64,000 nucleotides of DNA from DASYXZ01 sp035946625 (GTDB taxonomy: Bacteria > Acidobacteriota > Terriglobia > UBA7540), in NCBI GenBank assembly GCA_035946625.1, contig DASYZE010000060.1, positions 30,391 through 94,390 on the forward strand. Reading direction: 5' to 3'. This document shows positions 9,508 through 17,187 of the stretch, in pieces; positions within the stretch are counted from its first letter, which is position 1, and every line of letters starts with the position of its first letter. The notes under the pieces are model-generated. The model saw only the letters and a list, made by a program, of their open reading frames with translations, had not been told where the DNA came from and searched no databases. Position numbers and translations under genes: made by a program.

Positions 9508-10848
9508 TTAGTCATCGTCAGGCGGCAAGGGAGGACTTGTATCGTTCAGGAAATACGCCGCCTGGAACTGGGTGGGAATGCTGGTGAAAGGCATGGGGGA
9601 CATTTGATAGAAGTCGAAGCAATCCCTCAGGTCATCGGCCCGCGCATCGGCATAGCCCAGCGAAGGCAGGCCGTAGACCTCTTCGATGAACTTCAGGATG
9701 CTGCCGAAATCGTGCGTGACATGCGAAACATAGCCATGTTTTGCATAGGGGGAGACCACGATGAGGGGCACGCGAAACCCGTATTCATAGGAATTATAGA
9801 TCCTTGGCGCAACGTGGTCATACCATCCTCCCCAGTCATCCCAAGTGATGAAGATGGCCGTGTCCGGCCAATAGGGGCTGTTGCCGATGGCATTCACAAT
9901 CGATGCCACCCAGGCCGGTCCGGAACCATCGGTGACCCCTGGGTGGTCGGATTCCTGGCCCGTCGGCATCACCCAGGTTACCTGGGCCATCTGATTGTTG
10001 GCGATATCCAGCAACACCTGTTTTGGGGACAAAATGACGTTGGCCCAATCCGCTCCGGAGCGAAGATGTTGAATGGATTCGGGGGCATTCCAGATGGCGT
10101 AAAGAGGAGCGGACGGAGCGTAATACCGCCAATCGATCCCATGAGCGTCCAACTCATCCATCAGGGTGGGATGATCGAAACAAGGGTACGCCTTGAATTG
10201 CTCACTGCCTAGAGGGCCGATCAAGCGCACAAACGCAGTAAGAGGAGCCGTGCACCCGGTCCCCCCCACGGTGTTTTCCGCCGCGAACAAATTGCTGCTC
10301 GCCGAGGGCGCAGAGGTTCCCGCAATAATGAACTGATGGGCGGGGAAGCTGGGTCCCTGATTGGTTTGAAACATTCGATCCGCGAAGGCGTACTCTTTAG
10401 CCAACTGCATATAGGGCTTCACATCGGATGGGACAACGAATTTGAACTGTGGATCGGTGGGCGGACAGTCGGTGGCGTTGGCCGAGCATACCACGGCCAC
10501 TTTGTCCGCGCCGTCCATTTTTCCATGGTCGTACATCTTCAAAAATGCAGCATGCGAGTGGTCCAGATCGTAATTGGTGGCCAAGGGCTCCGGCGTAAGC
10601 GAGATGGTGTCGCCGGCAGAATTCAACCCACTGTCCGCGATATCGGCGTTGGGCAAGCCATGAAAAAGATTGTCCGGGGTGCGATTCTCCTGAAAGATCA
10701 CAACCACGTGATTGATTTTCGCTATGATCGGAGGCGGGGCGGGGGAAGCATTGCTGCTTCCGAATCCTCCCAAGAACTTGATGAAGATGCCCAGGCTGGC
10801 CAGCAGGGAGGCGGTGTAAAAAAAGCTCAATCGTTTTGTTCGCTTCAC
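9508..10848 (-). CDS. Secreted phosphoesterase (phospholipase C/acid phosphatase AcpA family)
   Basis: A phosphoesterase-family protein (PF04185 type; alkaline-phosphatase fold) of about 446 residues. The opening KINHVVVIFQENRTPDNLF holds the conserved FxENRTxDxxF metal-site signature, followed by LDHSHAAF, the central PAHQFIIAGTS, and WDDWGGWYDHVAP with the late metal-binding Asp/His residues. An N-terminal hydrophobic segment (FFYTASLLASLGIFIKFLGG) indicates export. I chose the GTG at 10848 because GGAGGAG lies just upstream and the signal segment follows directly; a longer frame to 10959 adds an unconvincing extension. Related enzymes hydrolyse phospholipids or phosphomonoesters outside the cell. 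No operon partner. Confidence 0.85.
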   Translation of the reverse strand: MKRTKRLSFFYTASLLASLGIFIKFLGGFGSSNASPAPPPIIAKINHVVVIFQENRTPDNLFHGLPNADIADSGLNSAGDTISLTPEPLATNYDLDHSHAAFLKMYDHGKMDGADKVAVVCSANATDCPPTDPQFKFVVPSDVKPYMQLAKEYAFADRMFQTNQGPSFPAHQFIIAGTSAPSASSNLFAAENTVGGTGCTAPLTAFVRLIGPLGSEQFKAYPCFDHPTLMDELDAHGIDWRYYAPSAPLYAIWNAPESIQHLRSGADWANVILSPKQVLLDIANNQMAQVTWVMPTGQESDHPGVTDGSGPAWVASIVNAIGNSPYWPDTAIFITWDDWGGWYDHVAPRIYNSYEYGFRVPLIVVSPYAKHGYVSHVTHDFGSILKFIEEVYGLPSLGYADARADDLRDCFDFYQMSPMPFTSIPTQFQAAYFLNDTSPPLPPDDD

Positions 10849-11250
10849 GGCTCCTCCCCCTTGGCTACGGCCTGAGTCCCGCTCGCGCTGCCAAGTATGA
10901 TCTATGAAAATGAGGTGAGATGCAAGAAATTTGGTCTGTGCAAGCTGAAGTGAAATCACTCTGGCAAAACGAGCTTGATAAGTCCCGGCAGCCAGTGAGC
11001 CGTCGGTTTTTAGATTTGAGTGGGTGCGTCGTCAACTGGCATTTAAAGGCACAAATTCGCCGCGCGCTCACCCAATCGCAAAGCGAGAAATGTCCGAATA
11101 AATTGGGTAGCAGCGCCCAGGCCAGGCTGGGTCGTCGTATAATGCCGGCCGTGGATCGGCATGACCAAGGTAAAGGCCCTTCATTCCGAGACTGATTGAG
11201 CTCAAGACGCAGACCTGGAGACTCGCGCCTGCCGACCAGGAATAGACGCT
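10849..11250. other. Divergent upstream region of the phosphoesterase and B3 lactamase-fold genes
   Basis: A 402-base spacer between divergent genes. A perfect TATAAT is seen at 11138-11143, but no good -35 box stands 16-18 bases before it. A plus-strand frame at 10920-11195 has no recognisable product and lacks a clear ribosome site, so I treat it as non-coding. Confidence 0.4.
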
Positions 11251-12147
11251 ATGTCATCAAAACAAAAAATGCCGACGATTACGCGGTTAAGTTTATTGCT
11301 GTGCTTATGGGTTCTCATGCCGGCATTCACCGGTGGCTTGCGGGCGCAAGGCAGTCCCGACTGGACGGAGCCTTTTCCTGCCTACCGAGTGATGGGCAAC
11401 ATCTACTACGTGGGAAGGCGCGGATTGGCATCGTATCTCATCACTACATCCGAGGGCGATATTCTGATCAACAGCAGTCTCCCAAGCTCGGTGGCGCTGA
11501 TTCGTGCCAGCGTGGAGAAGTTGGGCTTCCGTTTCACTGACATTAAAATTCTGCTGATCAGCCACGCGCACTGGGACCACTGCGCGGGCAGCGCCCGATT
11601 GAAAGAATTAACCGGCGCGAAATACATGGTGATGGACGCGGACGTGCCCGTGGTGGAATCGGGCGGGCGCAGCGATTTCCAGTACGGGAATGACCTGCAC
11701 AATCTCTATCCGCCGGCGAAAGTTGACCGGGTGCTGCACGATGGCGACGTGGTGACGCTCGGCAACGCCGCGTTGACGGCGCACCTTACTCCCGGACACA
11801 CCCGCGGCTGCACCACGTGGACCATGAAAGCGCGCGAAGGAAACCGGACCTACAACGTGGTCATTGTGGGCAGTCCTAATGTGAACCCGGGCTACCGGCT
11901 GGTCCACAATACGAAATATCCGGAAATCGCCCGCGATTACGAACGCACGTTCCGAGCCCTTCAATCATTCCCCTGCGACGTTTTTCTCGGCGCGCATGGG
12001 AATTATTACGGAATGGAGGCCAAATACGCGCGCATGAAAGCGGGCGGCCACAATCCTTTTATCGATCCGGACGGCTACAAAAGTTATGTCGCCGAACGCG
12101 AGCGGGCCTTCCGAGCCGAGTTGGCTAAACAAAGTGCGACTCCGTAA
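11251..12147 (+). CDS. Subclass B3 metallo-beta-lactamase-fold hydrolase
   Basis: A 298-residue exported enzyme. A signal peptide covers about residues 10-33 (LSLLLCLWVLMPAFTGGLRAQ). The zinc site HAHWDHCAG starts at His105 (His105, His107, Asp109, His110), with LTPGHTRGCTTW and the B3-specific late histidine in LGAHGNYYGM. The spacing and the GNYYGM segment match subclass B3 enzymes such as THIN-B/L1-like proteins from environmental bacteria. It may hydrolyse beta-lactams, but B3-fold proteins also act on other lactones or are weakly active, so resistance is an inference. AGGA stands about 9 bases before the ATG. A GC hairpin at 12149-12165 immediately follows the stop. Confidence 0.88.
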   Translation: MSSKQKMPTITRLSLLLCLWVLMPAFTGGLRAQGSPDWTEPFPAYRVMGNIYYVGRRGLASYLITTSEGDILINSSLPSSVALIRASVEKLGFRFTDIKILLISHAHWDHCAGSARLKELTGAKYMVMDADVPVVESGGRSDFQYGNDLHNLYPPAKVDRVLHDGDVVTLGNAALTAHLTPGHTRGCTTWTMKAREGNRTYNVVIVGSPNVNPGYRLVHNTKYPEIARDYERTFRALQSFPCDVFLGAHGNYYGMEAKYARMKAGGHNPFIDPDGYKSYVAERERAFRAELAKQSATP

Positions 12148-12148
12148 G

Positions 12149-12165
12149 GGCGGGTTTACCCCGCC
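12149..12165 (+). terminator. Possible hairpin after the B3 lactamase-fold gene
   Basis: GGCGGG at 12149-12154 pairs with CCCGCC at 12160-12165 around a five-base loop, one base after the stop codon. There is no following T-run, so it is at best a weak or factor-assisted terminator. Confidence 0.35.
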
Positions 12166-12322
12166 ACCTTCTGCGGGAAGAGAATGTGGTATGGCACGAG
12201 GATAAAATGGCGCAGGTCGGTCGCATGACCGCGACAAGTATACCTTGGTCTACGTTTGGATGATCTCAAAACGCAAGCATGAAAGTCTGCGCCGGCCTGT
12301 GGGATATTCGGTGACGCGGCGT

Positions 12323-12778
12323 TTATAGGGACGCGCCTGGATCAAGAATCGGAAGCAGCTCGGAGCGTGCGGCGTCGAGTAATTGCTGATCCGCGCAGAC
12401 GAACGTCGGTGTTTCCGTATTGTCCGCTGTCTTGAGCACTAGACATCCCGCCAACTGAACGGCATCGTACGCGCGGAGAGCATATCGATCGATCATTTCC
12501 ATTGCCCCGTCGAGGACAGCGTCACTCAATGCCAGTCGAAGAAACCTGGCCTCCAAATCCTGTTGAAGTCGGTCCAAAATGAGGTTGGCGGTCAAGTGGT
12601 CGATATCCCCGCCCCGTTCTCGACGCCTAATGGCAGAACGTGCCTCGACGCCCGCTATCGCTAACACGGCGAATCGATTTTCGGGCGGAATCCTCGCAAG
12701 CTGCAGGAGCCGGTCGGTGCCTGGCTCCTGCACATATAGCTTGACCAGCGCGCTCGTCTCAAGATAATAAAGGGCCAC
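12323..12778 (-). CDS. PIN-domain ribonuclease, VapC-like toxin
   Basis: A PIN-domain protein of about 151 residues. The acidic positions of the fold can be placed: YYLETSALVKLY near the start (the usual first Asp is Glu here), AGVEARSAI, RAYDAVQLAG and FVCADQQLLDAA. VapC proteins cut tRNA or rRNA and are held inactive by a co-expressed antitoxin. I place the start at GTG 12778 because it follows the TGA of the upstream gene (12782-12780) by one base, which indicates translational coupling; the longer frame to 12859 lies inside the partner gene. The 5' partner is the probable antitoxin, which supports a toxin-antitoxin reading. Target unknown. Confidence 0.85.
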   Translation of the reverse strand: MALYYLETSALVKLYVQEPGTDRLLQLARIPPENRFAVLAIAGVEARSAIRRRERGGDIDHLTANLILDRLQQDLEARFLRLALSDAVLDGAMEMIDRYALRAYDAVQLAGCLVLKTADNTETPTFVCADQQLLDAARSELLPILDPGASL

Positions 12779-12779
12779 T

Positions 12780-13505
12780 TCAGCGCCTATCGCGCAACAC
12801 GGTTGCAGATAGGTCGCCACCGCGTATTGCCATGGGCTTGAAATCGGGCAACGCGTCACCCGGTGTCTCCAGAATTGACTTCACTTCCGGCATCAGCCGA
12901 TTCAGGCGTATCGCCGTCACTGGGAATTGAGGGGACTTGGGGTTGGAAACCTTGCTGGTTAAAATCAGCCGGTTATCGATGGCCCTGCGCAGGGCCGCCT
13001 GCCTCTCGGAATCGACAACAGCCCATGTGAAGCCTTCCGAGGTTAGCACCGTATCACGGAACCACTTCAAGGCAACAAAGCTGTACCCCGGTCGAGATTC
13101 CGCGCGATCCAATGCCCGAACCAAGTCGGACTGAGGATCGGCTTCTACGACACTCGATTTCCGCGCCTGGCTGACCGGAGGCGTGAGGGTGGCGTGTGCA
13201 GGTGGTTGGGAACCGGGTTGGGATGGATGTGAAATCTCTGAGGCTAGCCTGGGAAATCGTTGGGGGGCCTCATGTGCTTGGCGAGCTTGCTGCGGCGGAT
13301 CTGGATTCCGTTCAAACTCAATGATGATCGAGTCTGTATCTGGCGACCAGTTTTTTTCGAACTCTGAAGTACGCCTCTTGTCTCTCGATTTGCCGTGAAG
13401 CCTCGCCCGGCACAAATAGCCCTCTCGCAGCAGACCCAAATCCCGCAAAAGCTCGGGAGCCGCTTTCTCGATCTGCGATTCAATATCTTTTATAGTTTTC
13501 TTCAT
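12780..13505 (-). CDS. Unrecognised 241-residue protein, probable VapC antitoxin
   Basis: I do not recognise the fold. Residues 1-65 are charged and helical in look (IESQIEKAAPELLRDLGLL); about 66-115 form a Pro/Gln/Ala-rich linker; 120-205 form a compact region (ALDRAESRPGYSFVALKWF ... AALRRAIDNRLILTSKV). The last 20 residues (FKPMAIRGGDLSATVLRDRR) have the look of the C-terminal tail of VapB/Phd-type antitoxins, which thread into the PIN active site and commonly end in a Ser-x-x-(I/V)-x-(D/E)-R-R pattern. Together with the one-base gap to the PIN gene this suggests an antitoxin, but it is about three times the usual VapB length and shows no AbrB, RHH or HTH motif by eye. A strong promoter lies at 13567-13594. 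Confidence 0.6.
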   Translation of the reverse strand: MKKTIKDIESQIEKAAPELLRDLGLLREGYLCRARLHGKSRDKRRTSEFEKNWSPDTDSIIIEFERNPDPPQQARQAHEAPQRFPRLASEISHPSQPGSQPPAHATLTPPVSQARKSSVVEADPQSDLVRALDRAESRPGYSFVALKWFRDTVLTSEGFTWAVVDSERQAALRRAIDNRLILTSKVSNPKSPQFPVTAIRLNRLMPEVKSILETPGDALPDFKPMAIRGGDLSATVLRDRR

Positions 13506-13566
13506 TTAAATTCTCTTTGTTTCCATTTAGTGTAGGCTGCGAAATTCTTCAGCTCCACTTATATCT

Positions 13567-13594
13567 ATGATAGCAAAAATAGTCTCTTTGTCAA
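13567..13594 (-). promoter_or_regulatory. Sigma-70-type promoter of the toxin-antitoxin pair
   Basis: Read on the minus strand, a perfect TTGACA (13594-13589) is followed after 16 bases by TATCAT (13572-13567), in an AT-rich stretch. Transcription would start near 13560, about 55 bases before the ATG at 13505. Confidence 0.6.
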
Positions 13595-13619
13595 GCTAAA
13601 TCTTGAGTACCCGACTCGC

Positions 13620-13874
13620 ATGAAATTACCATCTGTTGGGAGGAATAAGAGGCAGTCCGGATTAGTCCTGATTTTGGTGGGTGCAGCTCTGTTTGTATAC
13701 GGCGTCCTAAACTTCAACGAGTCTGGATCAGGAAATGACAGAGTTGATCCTCTCGTTAGCGGCGGTGGCTCATACGGGTATGGCTACAGCTATGGCAGAG
13801 AGGCGCGCCTTGAAGCGGCTCTGGGGACCGTTCTGATCGTTTCCGGAACGTATCGATACCGCTCAACAGAATAG
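13620..13874 (+). CDS. Small membrane protein, function unknown
   Basis: An 84-residue frame with one clear transmembrane segment at about residues 14-30 (GLVLILVGAALFVYGVL), a Gly/Ser/Tyr-rich linker (GGGSYGYGYSYGREA) and a weaker second hydrophobic stretch (ALGTVLIVSGTY). The composition looks protein-like, but there is no strong ribosome site and no known family comes to mind. It is divergent from the toxin-antitoxin pair and ends about 95 bases before the DedA gene end. Could be a false frame. Confidence 0.45.
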   Translation: MKLPSVGRNKRQSGLVLILVGAALFVYGVLNFNESGSGNDRVDPLVSGGGSYGYGYSYGREARLEAALGTVLIVSGTYRYRSTE

Positions 13875-13968
13875 CAAGAAAATACAGGAACCCATCAAGT
13901 TTCGGCAAGCACACGAAAAGGCGATTCGCGAACCGTCCCCAGCAAGTTGGCTCCAGGCGACCCCCCTT

Positions 13969-14601
13969 TCATGATTTCGCATTCTCTCTTCTTTTGCGCA
14001 GGTAATAGGCGGTTACAGCTACGACCCCGCCGAGTCCCACGAGCGATAGGGCAATCCAATCAAACTCCTTGACCAATTGGACGAGCCTTGGCCAATTATT
14101 GCCAAATAAAAATCCGACACAAGTGATGCTTGTGGCCCAAATCACCGCGCCGCTGAAGTCAAAGGCGAGGAAGCGCAGGTACGGCATACTGAACGACCCG
14201 GCAAAGAGTCCGGAGAACATGCGCAGTCCGGTGATGAACCGCGCCACAAACACCGCCCATTGGCCGTGCTTCAAATAATAGGTTTGGGCCTTTTGGAAGT
14301 GCCTGCCGAAGAAGCCGAGCCGTCGGCGAAGCCACTCCACAAAAGCCTTGCCGCCATAATGCCCTAGGCAATAACCAAGGGTATCGCCGAGACTGGCGCC
14401 GGCAATTGCGGTAAGGATGGCGCGTTCCAAATTGATCTTCCCTTCGTGAGCAAGAAACCCGGCGAAGAGCAGGACGGTTTCGCCCGGCACGGGGATTCCG
14501 CCGTTTTCCAGCATCACGCCGAAGAAAATCACCCAGTACCCGTAGCGGGCGAAGAATTCGGAGAGGGTTTGGAATATGGTATCGGCCACAGGCGTCTTCA
14601 T
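13969..14601 (-). CDS. DedA family membrane protein
   Basis: A 210-residue DedA/SNARE-associated (VTT) protein. Family marks are FFGVMLENGGIPVPGETVLL near the N-terminus, GASLGDTLGYCLGHYGG, the re-entrant region with FVARFITGLRMFSGLFAGS, and a last transmembrane helix before a basic tail. DedA proteins of the inner membrane are linked to lipid carrier recycling (undecaprenyl phosphate or aminophospholipid flipping) and membrane potential maintenance. The start chosen is ATG 14601, where family homology begins; the open frame continues upstream to 14952 but that part runs through an inverted repeat and has no family similarity. Confidence 0.88.
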   Translation of the reverse strand: MKTPVADTIFQTLSEFFARYGYWVIFFGVMLENGGIPVPGETVLLFAGFLAHEGKINLERAILTAIAGASLGDTLGYCLGHYGGKAFVEWLRRRLGFFGRHFQKAQTYYLKHGQWAVFVARFITGLRMFSGLFAGSFSMPYLRFLAFDFSGAVIWATSITCVGFLFGNNWPRLVQLVKEFDWIALSLVGLGGVVAVTAYYLRKRRENAKS

Positions 14602-14642
14602 TATGCATGAAGGGTGCTCCGGCAGGTAGTGTCTCAGTTTGC

Positions 14643-14710
14643 TGTAGCGGCGGTCTCTGACCGCAGGAAGCAATTGAATCAAAAAACGGCGGTCGGAGAC
14701 CGCCGCTACA
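14643..14710. repeat. REP-like inverted repeat (22-base arms)
   Basis: The arm 14643-14664 (starts TGTAGCGGCGGTCTCTGACC) and the reverse complement of 14689-14710 differ at one base, with a 24-base spacer. The element lies in the divergent promoter region of dedA and the methionine-cycle gene, just 52 bases before the latter's start. Confidence 0.75.
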
Positions 14711-14762
14711 AAGGCCACAACCGGTTTGTGCTGCGCCCGATGCGTGATAAAATAGTCCGATA

Positions 14763-16631
14763 ATGCGGGAACCCATTCTTCAGCGATTGGAAAAGCGGAT
14801 CGTGGTGTGCGACGGCGCCATGGGCACCATGTTGTACTCCAAGGGCATCCCACTGAGCCGCTGCTACGACGAGCTGAATTTGACCTCGCCCCAATTGGTG
14901 AAAGATGTTCACCTCGGATATGTGAAAGCTGGGGCAGAGATGCTGGAAACAAATACGTTTGGCGCCAACCGCTTTCGCCTGGAAAAACCGGGCCTGACGG
15001 AAAAAGTGCGGGAGATCAACCTGGCAGGCGCCCGGTTGGCTCGGGAAGTTGCCGGAGAAGATCTTTATGTGGCCGGAGCCATCGGGCCGCTCGGGGTCCG
15101 TATTGAGCCCCTGGGGCCCACTTCGTTGGATGAGGCGCGCGAAGCCTTCCAAGTGCAGATTGCGGCTTTGGTGGAAGGCGGCGTGGATTTGATCATTGTG
15201 GAGACTATGAGCGACTTGCAGGAAGCTCACCAGGCCTTGCTGGCTGCGCGGGCGGTGGCCCCATCTCTTCCTGTGGTCGTGCAGATGACGATTCAGGACG
15301 ACGGCTCGACGCCCGCCGGAACGCTGCCCGAAGACTTCACCCGGAAGCTCGACGAATGGGGCGCGGACATGATTGGAATCAATTGTAGCGTGGGACCCGC
15401 CACCGTGCTCGAAACGTTGGAACGAATGGCTCCGTTAACCACGCGGAAACTTTCCGCGCAACCCAACGCGGGACTCCCGCGGACGGTGGAGGGCAGGAAT
15501 TTTTATCTCTGCTCACCGGAATACATGGCGAATTTTGCGCGGCGGTTTATTCAGACTGGGGCAAGACTGGTGGGCGGGTGCTGCGGAACCACTCCCGAGC
15601 ACATCAAGGCCATCAAGGCGGCGGTGAAGTCGTTGAGCCCAAACCCAGCACGAACGGCTGTGGAGTTACACCCAGCGGCAGCCCAGGCTCTAAAACCGGT
15701 GCCGATGGAGGCACGTTCGCCCCTGGGCGAAAAACTGGCTCACGGAGCTTTTCCCGTTTTGGTGGAAGTTGTCCCGCCCAAGGGTTGCGACCCGGCGCGC
15801 GAAATTGAAGGGGCGCGTTATGTGAGAGAGCAAGGGTTGGATGCGGTCAACGTTCCCGACGGCGCCGGCGCCACCGCGCGCATGAGCGCATTGACGCTGG
15901 CGGCCATTCTGGAACAGCGCGTGGGGGTGGACGTGCTGCTCCATTTCAGCTCGCGCGACCGGAACGTGCTCGGAATCCAATCGGACCTTTTGGGCGCTCA
16001 CGCCCTGGGTATCCGGAACGTGCTCGCCCTGACGCGCGATACGACCCAATTTTCATCCAATCCGGAAACGCATATTTCGGACGTCGATTCCATCGGGTTG
16101 GTGAACGTGCTGAATAATCTGAACCGCGGCCTGGACGCGGGGGGAAATCCCCTGGGGACGCAGACCAGTTTCCTGATCGGCGTAGGCGCCAACCCGCAAT
16201 CGGAAAATATGGATCGGGAACTTCGCCGCTTCGAGTATAAAGTGAACGCGGGCGCGAACTTTGCCCTGGCCCTGCCGGTTTTTGACGTGGCGAAATTAGA
16301 GGCGTTCCTGCGGCGCATCGAGCCGATCACGGGAGGACACTTTCCCGTGCTGGCCGGCATTTGGCCGCTTACCAGTTTTCGCAATGCGGAATTTTTGAAT
16401 AATGAGGTTCCAGGGATTACAATCCCTCCCGGCATCATGGACCGCATGCGCAAAGCCGATACGGGAGACCGGGCGCGCGCGGAAGGAGTGAAGATCGGCC
16501 AGGAAGCGTTGCTGGAGATCAGGGATATGGTGCAGGGCGTGCAAATCGCCGCGCCCTTCGGCCGCTACGCGATGGCGGTGGAAGTGGCGCAAGTCTTGAG
16601 GCCGAAAGAAAGTTTAAAGGTGGACGGGTGA
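14763..16631 (+). CDS. Bifunctional homocysteine S-methyltransferase / methylenetetrahydrofolate reductase
   Basis: A 622-residue fusion like the YitJ family. Residues about 1-290 form the homocysteine methyltransferase barrel (VVCDGAMGTMLYSKGIP, ETNTFGANR, GINCSVGP and VGGCCGTTPEHI, whose cysteines bind zinc). Residues about 325-615 form a MetF-type reductase (LVEVVPPKGCDP, VNVPDGAGATARMS, LLHFSSRDRN, LALTRDT, FVLPVFD-like segments). The enzyme reduces 5,10-methylene-THF with a flavin and passes methyl groups to homocysteine, making methionine in the cytoplasm. Length is typical. It is preceded by a REP-like repeat and followed by a composite inverted repeat rather than directly by xseB. Confidence 0.93.
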   Translation: MREPILQRLEKRIVVCDGAMGTMLYSKGIPLSRCYDELNLTSPQLVKDVHLGYVKAGAEMLETNTFGANRFRLEKPGLTEKVREINLAGARLAREVAGEDLYVAGAIGPLGVRIEPLGPTSLDEAREAFQVQIAALVEGGVDLIIVETMSDLQEAHQALLAARAVAPSLPVVVQMTIQDDGSTPAGTLPEDFTRKLDEWGADMIGINCSVGPATVLETLERMAPLTTRKLSAQPNAGLPRTVEGRNFYLCSPEYMANFARRFIQTGARLVGGCCGTTPEHIKAIKAAVKSLSPNPARTAVELHPAAAQALKPVPMEARSPLGEKLAHGAFPVLVEVVPPKGCDPAREIEGARYVREQGLDAVNVPDGAGATARMSALTLAAILEQRVGVDVLLHFSSRDRNVLGIQSDLLGAHALGIRNVLALTRDTTQFSSNPETHISDVDSIGLVNVLNNLNRGLDAGGNPLGTQTSFLIGVGANPQSENMDRELRRFEYKVNAGANFALALPVFDVAKLEAFLRRIEPITGGHFPVLAGIWPLTSFRNAEFLNNEVPGITIPPGIMDRMRKADTGDRARAEGVKIGQEALLEIRDMVQGVQIAAPFGRYAMAVEVAQVLRPKESLKVDG

Positions 16632-16632
16632 A

Positions 16633-16909
16633 GGTTAAAGGGTAAAGGTTAAAAAAAACGGGACGAGTTGCAGGTCAAGGATTCATGTCCATGGATAATG
16701 GTGTCATTTGGAAACGTATCCCAACAGGGCATCCGTCATTCCCGCGAAAGCGGGAATGCAGTTCCGTTGGCGGCGCGTTCCCAATGGCTAGCGAAGTGGA
16801 TTCCCGCTTTCGCGGGCATGACTCAGTGAAAGCCGAATTCTCATGCGTTTTGGAAAAATGGGATCAGCACATTTAGCTTTCGACCATTTTTAACCTTTAC
16901 CCTTCAACC
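16633..16909. repeat. Composite nested inverted-repeat element
   Basis: Two nested inverted repeats fill this spacer. The outer arms are 16633-16655 (GGTTAAAGGGTAAAGGTTAA ...) and 16887-16909, 23 bases each with one mismatch. The inner arms are 16735-16757 and 16800-16822, 23 bases each with one mismatch, built on the self-palindromic CCCGCGAAAGCGGG motif that is a widespread dispersed repeat in bacteria. Nothing between them codes for a recognisable protein. The element separates the methionine-cycle gene from xseB. Confidence 0.75.
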
Positions 16910-16926
16910 GTTAAACTTTTTTTGAT

Positions 16927-17187
16927 ATGAACCAACCAGCCAAAGTTGGAAAAACCGATTCTTTCGAGAAAAATCTCGAGCGCCTGGACGTCCTGGTCCG
17001 GCAATTGGAGGACGCCGACCTCCCCCTCGAAAAGGCCTTGCAGCTTTACGAGGAAGGCATGAAACTCTCGGAGGTTTGTCAGAAGCAATTGGAAGAGGCC
17101 GAAGGGCGGGTGGAAATTCTGATGAAAAGGGCGGGCGGCAAAATGACGGCGGAGCCATTTGAGCCCGAGGAGACGGAACCTTCTTGA
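16927..17187 (+). CDS. xseB: Exodeoxyribonuclease VII small subunit
   Basis: An 86-residue XseB. The signature is SFEKNLERLDVLVRQLEDADLPLEKALQLYEEGMKL (split here for reading: SFEKNLERLDVLVRQLED followed by LPLEKALQLYEEG), two helices that bind the XseA large subunit of the single-strand DNA exonuclease. Length is typical. Its TGA overlaps the TTG start of ispA (17184), as in many bacteria where xseB, ispA and dxs form an operon. The large subunit is not in the window. Confidence 0.93.
   Translation: MNQPAKVGKTDSFEKNLERLDVLVRQLEDADLPLEKALQLYEEGMKLSEVCQKQLEEAEGRVEILMKRAGGKMTAEPFEPEETEPS

Noticed and set aside
10920..11195. A 91-codon frame in the divergent spacer
   Set aside because: No recognisable product or ribosome site.
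11251..12147. Calling the B3 lactamase-fold gene a clinical resistance gene
   Set aside because: Environmental B3-fold proteins are common and often weakly active; there is no mobile context.
16735..16822. The CCCGCGAAAGCGGG palindrome as a CRISPR repeat
   Set aside because: There are only two inverted copies and no regular spacing or cas genes in the window.
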